Positions 18,901 through 24,338 of a DNA stretch of 30,066 nt are shown here, in pieces. Both the position numbers and the translations under genes were made by a program. The DNA is taken from contig CAJBAP010000074.1 in NCBI GenBank assembly GCA_903950295.1, positions 1-30,066 of the forward strand, given 5' to 3'. The notes under the pieces are model-generated. The model worked only from the letters and a program-made list of their open reading frames with translations, was not told the origin of the DNA and made no database searches. How positions within the stretch are numbered: the first letter of the stretch is position 1; each line of letters starts with the position of its first letter. The stretch comes from an uncultured Rhodocyclaceae bacterium (GTDB lineage: Bacteria; Pseudomonadota; Gammaproteobacteria; Burkholderiales; Rhodocyclaceae).

Positions 18901-20035
18901 CGCCGATGCCGCTTCCTGGGACGTGACTACAAATCTGGTGCTTGAAGGCGTTTCTGTCCGTGCAGATTCCTATTACGCAAGCGGCGGCTTGGACACGAGT
19001 GGCGAGGATCATGTCACACTGAAGCTGACGGAAAGCGGCGGCGGCGATATCCGCTTCGTGCAGTCGGTTATCGACATTACAGCATATTCTACAAACACTT
19101 ATATCGCGGCTGCCGAGACCAGACTGAATGTGGAGGACGCCCGTGGTGAGATCGAGAAACTGCGTTTGTATGCCGACGGGGCTTACGGTGATGCCAGCGT
19201 CGCGGCGGCGACTTTCACGAACTTCGACGGCGTGGTAAACATCATCGACCTCGAAGCCGAAGGAAGTTACAACGCAGGAAGTCAGGGTAGTGCCGAGCTG
19301 GCGATCAACGGCCTTAATGCAAATGTTGCGTCGCTCCATTTGTCCGCAGATCTCAACAGCTCAATCACGGCTAGCATTGGCTTCGATACCGGCTATGTTG
19401 AACACACCTTCGTGGAATTGAATGAGGAGAGCAACGCCATTGGTCATCAAACCTCGGCCACGCTCACGCTCAACCAAGCTGGACATGGCGGCGAGGTGAT
19501 GGCGGTGGCAACGCATGCCAGCCAAGTGACCGGCAACATGGATATCACGTTCAACCTCACCTACGAGGACGACACCGCTGACACAATCCGTCTTGGCTAC
19601 CTGACGGAGGTCGCGTCGGCGGATGTGTTTGTTGCGGGCCAGTTCAACGGCACGTTCAACCTGACGCTGAACGCGGCGGATGCGGATACTTTGCATACCG
19701 ACGCAGCATTGCAGACAGCGATGTTGAGCATCGTGGGTTGGGACAGTGGTGCGGCGTTCAACGTGGCTGCCAATGCCACGGATGACATGTTGACCTTCGG
19801 AGCGAACGTCGGTGACTACGAAGAGAGTCTGGCGACCGAAAGCAGCCTGGCTAACTTCCTTGCTACGGCGGATACGCAACTTGACGGCACGACCGACTAC
19901 TACTTCGGCGTGGTCGGCAACAACGGCTACCTGGCTTACGACCAGGATGGTTCGGGTGTTACGCTGCTGATCGAGTTCCTGGACTTGACGACCTTCGACC
20001 ATTCGCGCATCACGGGAGCAACGGGAACACTTTGA
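9917..20035 (+). CDS. Giant adhesin-like surface protein, probable type I secretion substrate
   Basis: A 3372-residue acidic, Ala/Ser/Thr/Asp/Gly-rich protein, almost free of Cys. Residues 1-150 are Lys-rich then helical, ending in YAWLGLGLLGFA and eight glycines. Next come an Ig-like stretch (about 430-515), three cadherin-like domains (about 516-808) split by a polyproline linker, then a beta-repeat region (about 820-2800) built on variants of ITVTASGxSADA every 25-30 residues, with five embedded modules. Two related C-terminal modules follow, the second being the extreme C-terminus and probable secretion signal. There is no Sec signal, and no RTX nonapeptide. Type I export is inferred from these traits and from the TolC/ABC/HlyD genes downstream. 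AGGAG lies four bases before the ATG; a GTG at 9944 with AAGGGGA upstream is an equally good start. The ligand is unknown. Confidence 0.85.
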   Translation: MSGLFKGIFVAINKTDSAAKAKSGNAKKLGKADKSRQTELSLPVDAPAGAEHLTESPAIHEIPVDIRSWLAEAQLAWSTQQTEEERLTLEQAAGARVVYLADATMAGNTMTDAGSFLLAQNTVTNDAEKESERKAVLLPKDDGFNYAWLGLGLLGFAGGGGGGGGTQAPVVEAVHNLVNGSVVLGPVVAGNGLSVNVYAADGTTLLGTGVVSATGTFSVDVGSYTGVVIAKLADASTGADFIDEATGAAHDLTANLMTVGVASTGTVTLNINALTTIAAQKAGAVFDGASTGTITTEAINNANAAVADAFGLTDLTGSAVVPTVDGSGNPNPAYNPVDGLTNGEKYGAVLAALSGVDSANGGNMQTTISNLVAGLTVTGSTGTLAPAVLDVVIEGARAVSDTTSGTAGNSLTAVISNMTQQTSPSVSIGDVSIDDIVLENELATLTGTNASGATVSLTIGGHNVAATVTGATWAYTLTPGDLTAMGTGGETILATATLSGGGTAIATRSIFVDGIPVANQDTLAASEGRSITYVAADLLRNDTDSNGDTLTIASVTSGTGGTVVLNADGTVTFTPSAGFSGAASFTYTATDGTASSAAATVTVNVTPNGPPPPPPPSGSGTPVAVADTLAATEDTASIYAAADLLANDTDANGDTLRIASVISSSGGTAVLNGDGTVSFTPDADFNGAARFTYTASDGTNTSTAASVTVNVAPVNDTPVAIANTLAAVENTPVIYAAAGLLGNDTDADGDVLSIASVTSGAGGTAVLNGNGTVTFTPDVNFTGAASFTYTATDGTTTSNSATVTVNVGVDSSIYFNPSTTPFHLTAGRDVGIPSITVISSVSENVSLDVGPNQAATANLASAVVLAQATADDSSAALTLNNASGTITTLGVEASGGLADASATINSNGSLTISAVNVEVSGDATGGNGGSSASVSISGGVTLGDFITVTASGQSAQASFSTNSADAVVFTNVPNGVTVTASSAGAAAFMDVYNASGTISSILVDASGVSADAKVSIDASGTLNLGAISLSAAGTSADADANLIDVNLNNSVLTITADSASGDALASLDLDHVTGTITGITVTASGNGPRDAAALYMHGTSDVTINGDITLLASGSADSVQARLGDNEGTTIALGNSAITVTASGESAEAGAEIYNASGTAGVITLLASGDSANASLYMSGETGASLDIASLAVESNGQGSSTSTDIRGNAADLTVGSITVRASGDASNAYLFLSSDSNGSMAIDSLTITASSHDAWAKTKLEEVSGTIGAIAVNATGTSAEAILDLSTDTQALLTIDSISVIASGNATGSNDTAKASADIFGAIQVNTSINVAASGMSAAASLNLPTNGANFDNVTISVTASSEDASAALDVPSASGVVSTLSVTASGNSADATANFDNSSDFTITDSLTVSATAASADASLSINSDGKHEVFQVSWDSSASAFQSGETYTLTVMGDSYSYTLNNDGDEVELIEGLQHAIEISGLNRGFHLENNGSIDGTFHLVWDDYNTHSSDMGYSADSSSSDIAMFSDGTNSIDIGSSDIVVSGDGDILIFDSATVTVAANEPDAIASLDITHAIGAVTTLTGEGDGNGAYVEVNISGEIHITDALVVTGSNVGEANVYLGAYSSYDSGPVFDTASVSLTASSKGDANLEAKHASGIITTLAVSATGDAASGDASGANASFSSVDGQLTIDTSITVTANGFSADAGLTLEGGVSHAILQPLAWSGSIFAAGTYTLTVDGTDYSHTFSTDANEALLVNELQTLIDADANAHFHLETGYSSDNGAFRVVWDDYLKHSNDFVTLSDGTTSVTASLDSDGESSLINLDGITITVSATGASAEANLDISGASGTVTTLNVSASGYIAGSSGDITAQANVNISGEITLTNTLTITASDGGSIDVNLGVGASYDLGTQFDTATLSVTATNAAATLGADLAHGTLNSITVSAMADGLTGYSRDSANASVDFASSDLYNAGNLTVGDITVEAEVSGYASSGKVTFGAATNWEAGDTISLTFTLRDADGVGTPVTLTAGSSGASLNDAVTDLQMQLQAHASLSGPASFTASSNILNFTLDPNYTLEIGNYVYHNADGDVADTIADASIDSADTDSTAEGDTSLANGFIESGAVGANGHSADASLTMGNFTGRHAVVEIRIPTDPGNPGALLATGIYTLHLPGALEVNVDMIAGLQNSYTLNGTGLGSAFEDRLAEVDPYWESGVRLVDTIQVGNEAIYRFEFTDYAYYAGNEISITGPGALSGGVDGVVTQYAEEPARTVFNNSTILLSAYGTEIGNAAKASLDISQASGSIDGITVTADGGNAYGSIIGGNLSIIGAIDINGLAGNASLMIGVSQDSDGRVCNDFGGVLFSSIAVSVVADDPTPRPEQYDASASFDATGVTGTLTTLTVQAGSQNADASVAIGGDYIFSASSLGIVADGDDASASVHLYGGYDGDADVVGSNVGLTNAGGLAITLTASGIDSYASLDLGDATGHLGAITVTASGTSADASADIDFSGTLHGSIVATASGDDSNAAIELTAGSVTNVVVKWRDETYRTGGNLQPGVAFASGQTYTLTVGAVTLSYTLLAGDIGANDKETITNLVAGWMGGANAATYANAGFTLQNPNNVADFDGTEEAFKRFHIVYDDATAIHRDDISLFRNGVDMRKTNSDYLEVNYTDWGFDEDGTGVITLVGNIDLSAAATGAQAEAGLVLDNLVGTVDAVTVQADGGPLLSVSGTAKSWSDGASADLNLRLTGGITTLTIDAAQVRDVAFAAIEQSVQGGIVTVSGDGDTWLTLGDQTVDSIALAGLHAGGADVWGSFKLNLSMADDDLNAASDPAALSASLITITDFDAVRDSINLFTREYGWRYEWMQDVGTVAVGYAENENPVADWATYLADANTALDAQSGPGYYFGMIGGNGYLAFDKDGAGITGVIKLDGITRFDRINVADRQEIDLTPLTAAQGGLDALININQAALIDGNDGIWAEDLLYSSTAAAVGYNADAASWDVTTNLVLEGVSVRADSYYASGGLDTSGEDHVTLKLTESGGGDIRFVQSVIDITAYSTNTYIAAAETRLNVEDARGEIEKLRLYADGAYGDASVAAATFTNFDGVVNIIDLEAEGSYNAGSQGSAELAINGLNANVASLHLSADLNSSITASIGFDTGYVEHTFVELNEESNAIGHQTSATLTLNQAGHGGEVMAVATHASQVTGNMDITFNLTYEDDTADTIRLGYLTEVASADVFVAGQFNGTFNLTLNAADADTLHTDAALQTAMLSIVGWDSGAAFNVAANATDDMLTFGANVGDYEESLATESSLANFLATADTQLDGTTDYYFGVVGNNGYLAYDQDGSGVTLLIEFLDLTTFDHSRITGATGTL
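11460..12343 (+). repeat. Three tandem cadherin-like domain repeats within the adhesin
   Basis: Copies begin near 11463, 11779 and 12068, each about 95 residues. All share a PVAxxxTLAAxE opening, a LLxNDTDxxGD(T/V)L calcium-type loop, GGTxVLNxxGTVxFTP and ASFTYTATDGT. The first two are separated by a PPPPPPP linker (about 11744-11764). Copies 1 and 3 are very similar at DNA level, which points to recent duplication or recombination. Domains of this type bind calcium and form rigid stalks. Confidence 0.85.
14207..14515 (+). repeat. Embedded adhesin module A
   Basis: About 100 residues that break the beta repeat. The order is SGETYTLTVMGDSYSYTL, a short helix-like stretch (LIEGLQHAIE), then FHLVWDDYNTHSSD and MFSDGT. 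It is the clearest copy together with module B. Confidence 0.65.
15068..15343 (+). repeat. Embedded adhesin module B
   Basis: About 92 residues following the same plan as module A: AGTYTLTVDGTDYSHTF, LLVNELQTLIDADA, FHLETGYSSDNG, FRVVWDDYLKHSNDF and TLSDGT. Confidence 0.65.
15902..16186 (+). repeat. Embedded adhesin module C (divergent)
   Basis: About 95 residues: EAGDTISLTFTL, LNDAVTDLQMQLQAHASL, then FTLDPNYTLEIGNYVY. The strand-helix-strand order matches modules A and B, but the WDDY motif is absent, so homology is less certain. Confidence 0.45.
16352..16697 (+). repeat. Embedded adhesin module D (divergent)
   Basis: About 115 residues: TGIYTLHLPGALEVNV, a longer middle part, then YRFEFTDYAYYAGNEISI, which replaces the VWDDY segment of modules A and B. 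Confidence 0.5.
17531..17893 (+). repeat. Embedded adhesin module E
   Basis: About 121 residues: SGQTYTLTVGAVTLSYTL, ETITNLVAGWMGG, FTLQNPNN, then FHIVYDDATAIHRDDISLF. It keeps the YTLTV and (V)xxDD signatures of A and B with a longer middle insertion. Confidence 0.6.
18362..18739 (+). repeat. C-terminal-type module, internal copy
   Basis: Residues from about 2816. It contains LITITDFDAVRDSINLF, a segment DWATYLADANTALDA, then YYFGMIGGNGYLAFDKDG and FDRIN. It parallels the module that ends the protein. The DKDGAGIT stretch resembles an EF-hand/dockerin-type calcium loop. Confidence 0.65.
19655..20032 (+). repeat. C-terminal module, terminal copy (probable type I secretion signal)
   Basis: Residues from about 3247 to the end. 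It parallels the copy at 18362: FLATADTQLDG, YYFGVVGNNGYLAYDQDG, SGVT and LTTFDHSRI. Being the extreme C-terminus, it is where a type I secretion signal would lie; that role is inference. Confidence 0.6.
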
Positions 20036-20056
20036 AACGGTAGACTCTTCGACCCG

Positions 20057-20092
20057 ACAGCCCCGGTGACATAGGCACCGGGGCTGTTTGTC
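20057..20092 (+). terminator. Intrinsic terminator after the adhesin gene
   Basis: A perfect 12-base stem (20057-20068 with 20076-20087) and 7-base loop are followed by a T-rich stretch, 22 bases after the adhesin stop. It probably makes adhesin mRNA more abundant than the downstream modification and export genes, or separates them. Confidence 0.8.
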
Positions 20093-20116
20093 CTTTGCGG
20101 CATAAAATATCCTCCC

Positions 20117-22057
20117 ATGAGCAAGACGAACGCAGCGACACCTCCCAAGCGCCCGGCAGTTGCGCGCAAGCCCGTTGCCAAGGCGCCGCCCACGGCACAG
20201 CCGGTGCCGGCCGCCAAACCGCGTGACTTCCAGCACCCGCTGCTGGAACAGGCGCGCCAGTTGGCGCGCCAGGGCAAGCCGCTGGAGGCGGCGAAGGTCA
20301 TGGAAGACCTGGCCGCGCAGGTGCCGCCGTTTGAACAAGCGCAACTGCTGGCCCATGCCGCCAACTTTTGCCGCGGTCAGGATCGCAAGCGTGCGGTGGA
20401 GCTTGCCCAGCGCGCGACGGAACTGCGTCCCGATCTGCCCCAGGCATGGCTGGCGCTGAGCTTTGCGCTGGACGAAAAGCAGGACCGCAAGGGGGCGATC
20501 GCCGCCGGCCTGAAGGTGCTGGAAACCAAGGCCACCCCCGCACAACTGGTGGATGTCGGCCGCCATCTTTCGCGCCTCGGCCAGGACAAGGCGGCGCTCG
20601 AAGCCGTGAAGCGCGGCTTTGCTGAATCGGGCGAGGCGCTGAATCTCGCCAGCTTTACCCTGCGCGTCGCCCTGCAGTGCGCCGACTGGGAACTGGCGGA
20701 TCGGATTACCGCACGCTTTCGCACGGAGCACGCGGCGGGTCACGTCCGTGAATGTGCCGAGACGCCGCGCACCCATCTGCTGTGGTGCGATGACGAGGCG
20801 ATCAACATTCAGGTGATTTCGAGTTTCGCCGAGCGCACCTTCGCGGCCCATCCGCCGCTGGTAACGCAGCCCTGGCCCGGTGGAAAGGGGCGCAAGCTGC
20901 GCATCGGCTATCTTTCCAGCGACTATCGCGACCACGCCACCAGCCTGCTGGCGCTGGGCATGATGCGCCACCACGACCGCGACCGCTTTGAACTCTACGC
21001 CTACTGCACCAGCTACGACGACGGCTCGGCCCTGCGCCGCGACATGCTCAACCGCTTCGACGTAGCGCGCAGTTTCCGCAACGCCAACGACCGCAAGGCG
21101 GCCGAGCAGATCGTCGCCGACAGGATCGACATCCTCGTCGACCTCAACGGCCTGACCGAAGGAACCCGCCACGGCGTACTGGCCTGGCACCCGGCACCGA
21201 TCCAGATGTCGTGGCTGGGTTTTCCCGGCACCTGCGGCGGACGTTTTGTCGAATACATCATCGGCGACGATTACACGGTGCCGCATGGCGCGGAAAAGTT
21301 GTTTCCGGAAAAGGTGATCCGCATTCCGCCGACGTATCAGATCAACGACTATGCGGCGCGCTGGTTGCCCCCGGCGCCGTCGCGGCGCAAGCTGGGGCTG
21401 CCGGAAGGCCGCCCGGTGATCGGCATGTTCAATAACGTCAACAAGGTCGGCTCGCAGGTGTGGGATACCTGGATGCAGGTACTGCGCGGCGTGCCCGAGG
21501 CAGTGTTCTGGATGCTCGACCCCGGCGCAGTGGCGCGGGTCTTTCTGCTCAGTGCGGCTAAGGCGGCCGGTGTCGATCCGGCGCGCATCATCTATGCGGC
21601 CAAGGCGAAGCAGGAGGCCCACATCGCCCGCCTGCAGCAATGCGATCTGGTGCTCGACCCCTGGCCCTATGGCGGCCACACCACCACCGGCGATGCGCTG
21701 TTCGCCGGGGTGCCGGTGGTGGCGCTGGAGGGATGCAATTTTGCCTCGCGCGTCAGCGGCGGTCTGCTGCATGCGGCCGGACTGCCGATCCTGGTGCGCA
21801 CGGATATCGTCTCTTACGTACAAACGGCTGTCGGTCTGTTGAAGAATCCCACTGAACTGGCAAAGATTCGCCGGTACCTGAAGGTGCGTTGGCGCAAGCG
21901 GCCGGTGTTTGATGCGCTGCTGCGTACGCGGCAGATTGAGGCGGCGTATCTCGCGGCCTACGACCGGCTAGTCAAGGGCCTGCCGCCGGACCACCTGCTC
22001 GTCAAGGTCAACCCGAAGCCGGCGTCGGCCGCGGCAAAGGCGAAGGAGGCATCATGA
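20117..22057 (+). CDS. TPR-containing GT41 glycosyltransferase (O-GlcNAc transferase/SPINDLY-like)
   Basis: A 646-residue cytoplasmic protein glycosyltransferase candidate. An Ala/Pro/Lys-rich N-terminus (1-36) precedes TPR-like helices (about 40-200), then the GT-B catalytic part. GT41 signatures include RIGYLSSDYRDHATSLL, DILVDLNGLTEGTRHG, HPAPIQMSWLGFPGTCGG, GMFNNVNKV and CDLVLDPWPYGGHTTTGDAL followed by GVPVVALEG. GT41 enzymes transfer a sugar from a nucleotide donor to Ser/Thr (OGT) or Asn (HMW1C) of proteins, and HMW1C modifies a secreted adhesin. The donor and target here are unknown; the Ser/Thr/Asn-rich adhesin just upstream is the obvious candidate. No ribosome site precedes the ATG, but the next in-frame Met would cut into the TPRs. 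The gene overlaps the next by four bases. Confidence 0.88.
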   Translation: MSKTNAATPPKRPAVARKPVAKAPPTAQPVPAAKPRDFQHPLLEQARQLARQGKPLEAAKVMEDLAAQVPPFEQAQLLAHAANFCRGQDRKRAVELAQRATELRPDLPQAWLALSFALDEKQDRKGAIAAGLKVLETKATPAQLVDVGRHLSRLGQDKAALEAVKRGFAESGEALNLASFTLRVALQCADWELADRITARFRTEHAAGHVRECAETPRTHLLWCDDEAINIQVISSFAERTFAAHPPLVTQPWPGGKGRKLRIGYLSSDYRDHATSLLALGMMRHHDRDRFELYAYCTSYDDGSALRRDMLNRFDVARSFRNANDRKAAEQIVADRIDILVDLNGLTEGTRHGVLAWHPAPIQMSWLGFPGTCGGRFVEYIIGDDYTVPHGAEKLFPEKVIRIPPTYQINDYAARWLPPAPSRRKLGLPEGRPVIGMFNNVNKVGSQVWDTWMQVLRGVPEAVFWMLDPGAVARVFLLSAAKAAGVDPARIIYAAKAKQEAHIARLQQCDLVLDPWPYGGHTTTGDALFAGVPVVALEGCNFASRVSGGLLHAAGLPILVRTDIVSYVQTAVGLLKNPTELAKIRRYLKVRWRKRPVFDALLRTRQIEAAYLAAYDRLVKGLPPDHLLVKVNPKPASAAAKAKEAS

Positions 22058-22683
22058 AGCTGGTCCTGGTCTGCGGCCCGTGGAGCAGCGGCACGACGGC
22101 GGTTGCCGGCATGCTCGACGCGCTGGGCCTCGACGGCTGCGGCCCCTACTTTCGCACCAACGACGAGCGCACCCGCAACAGTTTTGAGTCGTTGGCCTTC
22201 CGTGAGGTGATCGACGGGCTGGCCTCGGACCAGACGCTGAAGCCGACGGCTCCGGCGAAAGCGGCCGTAGCGGCTCTGACCGTGTTTCGCGCCCAGCTGG
22301 AAGCTGCGCGCGGCGGGGCGGAGGCGGCAGCGAAGGCGGCGCCGATGTTCCTCAAGTATCCCCTTTCGGCTTTGCTGATTCCGCAGATCTGCCGGGTGTT
22401 CGATACGCGCCTCGTGTATGTGCTGCGCCCGGTGAAGGATATCGAGGCCACCCGCGAGCGCCGCAAGTGGGGAGAGCAGTTCGGCGCGAAGGGCGCGCAG
22501 GTGATCTACTCGCGCATGTTCCAGGTGTTGGTGGAAATGCCCTTCCCGACCCTGGTGCTGCGCTATCCCGAACTGCGGGCGAACCCCTTGCCGCATACGA
22601 AGCAACTGGCCGCCTATAGCGGACTGAAGAAAATCACGACGGAACGTCTTGAGGCCGCAGCGTCGTTCGTGCGGCGTTCCTGA
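22054..22683 (+). CDS. Sulfotransferase-fold protein 1
   Basis: A 209-residue P-loop protein. GPWSSGTTAVAGML at residues 8-21 matches the 5'-phosphosulfate-binding loop of PAPS-dependent sulfotransferases. RLVYVLRPVKDIEATRERR fits the 3'-phosphate-binding element, with Thr where many families have Ser. Such enzymes move sulfate from PAPS to a hydroxyl or amine on sugars, proteins or small molecules. An AAGGAGG site four bases before the ATG and an ATGA overlap with the glycosyltransferase indicate tight co-expression. It is shorter than most sulfotransferases (250-350 residues), so the acceptor-binding part is minimal. The substrate is unknown. A nucleotide kinase is an alternative, but the 3'-phosphate motif argues against it. 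Confidence 0.75.
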   Translation: MKLVLVCGPWSSGTTAVAGMLDALGLDGCGPYFRTNDERTRNSFESLAFREVIDGLASDQTLKPTAPAKAAVAALTVFRAQLEAARGGAEAAAKAAPMFLKYPLSALLIPQICRVFDTRLVYVLRPVKDIEATRERRKWGEQFGAKGAQVIYSRMFQVLVEMPFPTLVLRYPELRANPLPHTKQLAAYSGLKKITTERLEAAASFVRRS

Positions 22684-22693
22684 AAGAACGGAT

Positions 22694-23452
22694 ATGATCG
22701 AATTCGAATCGCTCTGCTATCTGCAGAACCAGAAGACGGGCTGTACCTTCGTCGAAACCTTCCTGCGCGAATTCTGCAGCGAGGGCATCGTGCGTTACGA
22801 AAAGCATCGCGCCGCGCCCCGGCACAAGTCCGGCAAGTTTTATTTTGTCAGTGTGCGCGAACCGCTTGACGCCTATCTCTCGCTTTACAACTACGGGCTG
22901 GACGGCAAGGGCGAGTTGTTCGGACGCCTGCGCGCTGCGGGGCGGGGCGATCTGTATGCGAAGGGAATCGCCGGTTTTGGCGATTGGCTTGATTTCGTTC
23001 TTGATGCAGCGAACGCGTCGCTGATTTACCCGCAGCGTGGGGTGCCCCTGGCGCGCGATCTTGGACTGATGAGTTTCCGTTTCCTGCGCCTGGCTGCGCT
23101 GGGCTTTGAGGAAGCGGGCGCAGCGTTGCAGGACAAGGCGGCGATCCGCGCCTTCGCCGAGCGCGAACGGCTGGTCGATGCGGTCATACGCTATGAGTCG
23201 ATGGTGCCGGAGTTGCAGCAACTGGTGAGTGGGCCGTTGCGCCACGCCTTTGCCGACCTGCCGGCGGCGCTGGCCTGGCTGGAGCGTACGCCGCCGATCA
23301 ACCCATCGAAGCGACGCGATGCGCAGGAAGCACTGGCGTTGCCTGAAGACTTGCACAAGAAACTGCGGGAGCGCGAGTGGTACCTGTATGCAACCCACTA
23401 TGCGCCCGCTGCGCTTACCCCTCAAAGCCGAAAGGATGACCATGGCCGATAG
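22694..23452 (+). CDS. Sulfotransferase family protein 2 (Sulfotransfer_2-like)
   Basis: A 252-residue protein beginning MIEFESLCYLQNQKTGCTF. The QKTGCTFVETFL segment matches the 5'-phosphosulfate loop (usually PKTGSTS), and FVSVREPLDAYLSLYNYG matches the 3'-phosphate element VRDPxxRLVSxY of carbohydrate sulfotransferases. These two motifs, in the right order and about 45 residues apart, support PAPS-dependent transfer to a glycan, though the acceptor is unknown. The C-terminal half is helical and charged. The start at 22694 lies 10 bases after the previous stop; the upstream in-frame ATG at 22649 overlaps the previous gene and precedes a non-conserved extension. Its end overlaps the next gene by 11 bases. 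Confidence 0.75.
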   Translation: MIEFESLCYLQNQKTGCTFVETFLREFCSEGIVRYEKHRAAPRHKSGKFYFVSVREPLDAYLSLYNYGLDGKGELFGRLRAAGRGDLYAKGIAGFGDWLDFVLDAANASLIYPQRGVPLARDLGLMSFRFLRLAALGFEEAGAALQDKAAIRAFAERERLVDAVIRYESMVPELQQLVSGPLRHAFADLPAALAWLERTPPINPSKRRDAQEALALPEDLHKKLREREWYLYATHYAPAALTPQSRKDDHGR

Positions 23453-24263
23453 CAATAACAACAAGCGCAAGGCGCTAACGCCAGGGCAGGAACTCTACCG
23501 TGCCCGCCACGACCTGCCTGAAGCTTCCACGACGTTCCGCTACCTGGTTTTTTCGTCGCAGCGCACCGGCAGCAATTACGTATGCCGCCGCTTGTGCAAC
23601 GTGAAGGACCGCTTCGGTCTGCCGAGCGAGTATCTGCACCCGAAGGCTATCGCCATGATGGGAGGGCGACTGTTGCCGGACGCGAAACCGGACGAGAAGG
23701 TGCCTCTGGGCAAATACCTGCGCGGGCTGGAACGGGTGCGCACGACGGCCGACGGTGCCTTCGGCATCAAAGTGCAGCCGATGCAGATTCTCGGTGTGGT
23801 GCAGAAAGACAAGAAGTCGCTGCTGAATTTCGTCGGACGCTTCGACCGCATCGTGCTGATGACGCGGCGCGACAAGCTCGGCCAGGCCATATCGGGGGCG
23901 ATTGCCGCACAGACCGGCAAGTGGTTCGACGATGGCCAGGAGCCAGCCCTCGACGCGACACAGATGGCGCGCCTGTTCCCGGTTATCGCGCAGAACCTGG
24001 CGCGCTACATGGAAGAGGAACGGTTGATCCTTGATATCGGTAAGACGATCGCCAAGCCGCTCCTGCGCGTCGAGTACGAGGATATCAGCCAGGACGGGCC
24101 AGCGGCCTTCAATGAGGTGGTCGATTTTCTGGCGGGCGGCCAGACGGTCGAACTGATCGAGGAAGACACCCTGCCCGTCACGGAAAAGCCACCCGGAAAG
24201 CTGGCGAAGGAGCTGCGCAAGCGCTTCCTCGACTACATCGGCGGCACCACCAGAAAAAAATGA
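23442..24263 (+). CDS. Stf0-like sulfotransferase
   Basis: A 273-residue protein with the Stf0 family pattern. The phosphosulfate loop is FSSQRTGSNYVCRRL, followed by FGLPSEYLHP. The diagnostic block is RIVLMTRRDKLGQAISGAI, then AAQTGKW, where the RRDKxxQAxS and TGxW elements are typical of Stf0. The founding Stf0 of mycobacteria sulfates trehalose from PAPS; the acceptor in this genome is unknown, and a glycan on the adhesin or an envelope sugar would fit. The ATG at 23442 is preferred because AAAGG lies six bases upstream; an ATG at 23436 is also in frame. It ends a four-gene run beginning at 20117. A 75-base gap with a hairpin separates it from the exporter genes. Confidence 0.82.
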   Translation: MADSNNNKRKALTPGQELYRARHDLPEASTTFRYLVFSSQRTGSNYVCRRLCNVKDRFGLPSEYLHPKAIAMMGGRLLPDAKPDEKVPLGKYLRGLERVRTTADGAFGIKVQPMQILGVVQKDKKSLLNFVGRFDRIVLMTRRDKLGQAISGAIAAQTGKWFDDGQEPALDATQMARLFPVIAQNLARYMEEERLILDIGKTIAKPLLRVEYEDISQDGPAAFNEVVDFLAGGQTVELIEEDTLPVTEKPPGKLAKELRKRFLDYIGGTTRKK

Positions 24264-24280
24264 AAAAACGAATGCCGTCC

Positions 24281-24312
24281 CGCCAGCGCCGACTTTTCGG
24301 CTAGGTGTGGCG
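24281..24312 (+). promoter_or_regulatory. Nested hairpin in the gap before the exporter genes
   Basis: GCCGA (24288-24292) pairs with TCGGC (24297-24301) around CTTT, and the outer CGCCA (24281-24285) pairs with TGGCG (24308-24312). It lies between the Stf0-like gene and the tolC-like gene. There is no T-run, so it is more likely a leader or processing structure than a terminator. Its left side repeats a 17-base sequence found at 3643-3659. Confidence 0.35.
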
Positions 24313-24338
24313 GCAGCTATTTGTAACAGGGAAACAGG

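Larger units (their letters stand above)
12400..19500 (+). repeat. Long beta-strand repeat region of the adhesin
   Basis: Dozens of degenerate repeats of about 25-30 residues occur. Two flavours roughly alternate: one ends in ASGTIxxIxVxASG, the other in LTIxxxITVxASG, each usually followed by SADAxxxI. The regular spacing of hydrophobic strands and small residues suggests a beta-solenoid or stacked beta fold. Five unrelated modules interrupt it between 14207 and 17893. Repeats become irregular after about 18200. Confidence 0.7.

Noticed and set aside
12400..19500. Repeated DNA considered as a CRISPR array or tandem satellite
   Set aside because: Repeats are degenerate, vary from 25 to 30 codons and stay in one reading frame; they are protein repeats.
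9917..20035. Classical RTX calcium-binding nonapeptides in the adhesin
   Set aside because: I found no GGxGxDxxx arrays; isolated DxDG loops exist only in the C-terminal modules and cadherin-like domains.
19361..21823. 820-codon open frame on the minus strand
   Set aside because: It runs antisense across both the adhesin end and the GT41 gene, crosses a strong plus-strand terminator, and its translation is low-complexity Arg/His/Gln-rich. It is a product of high GC codon bias opposite real genes.
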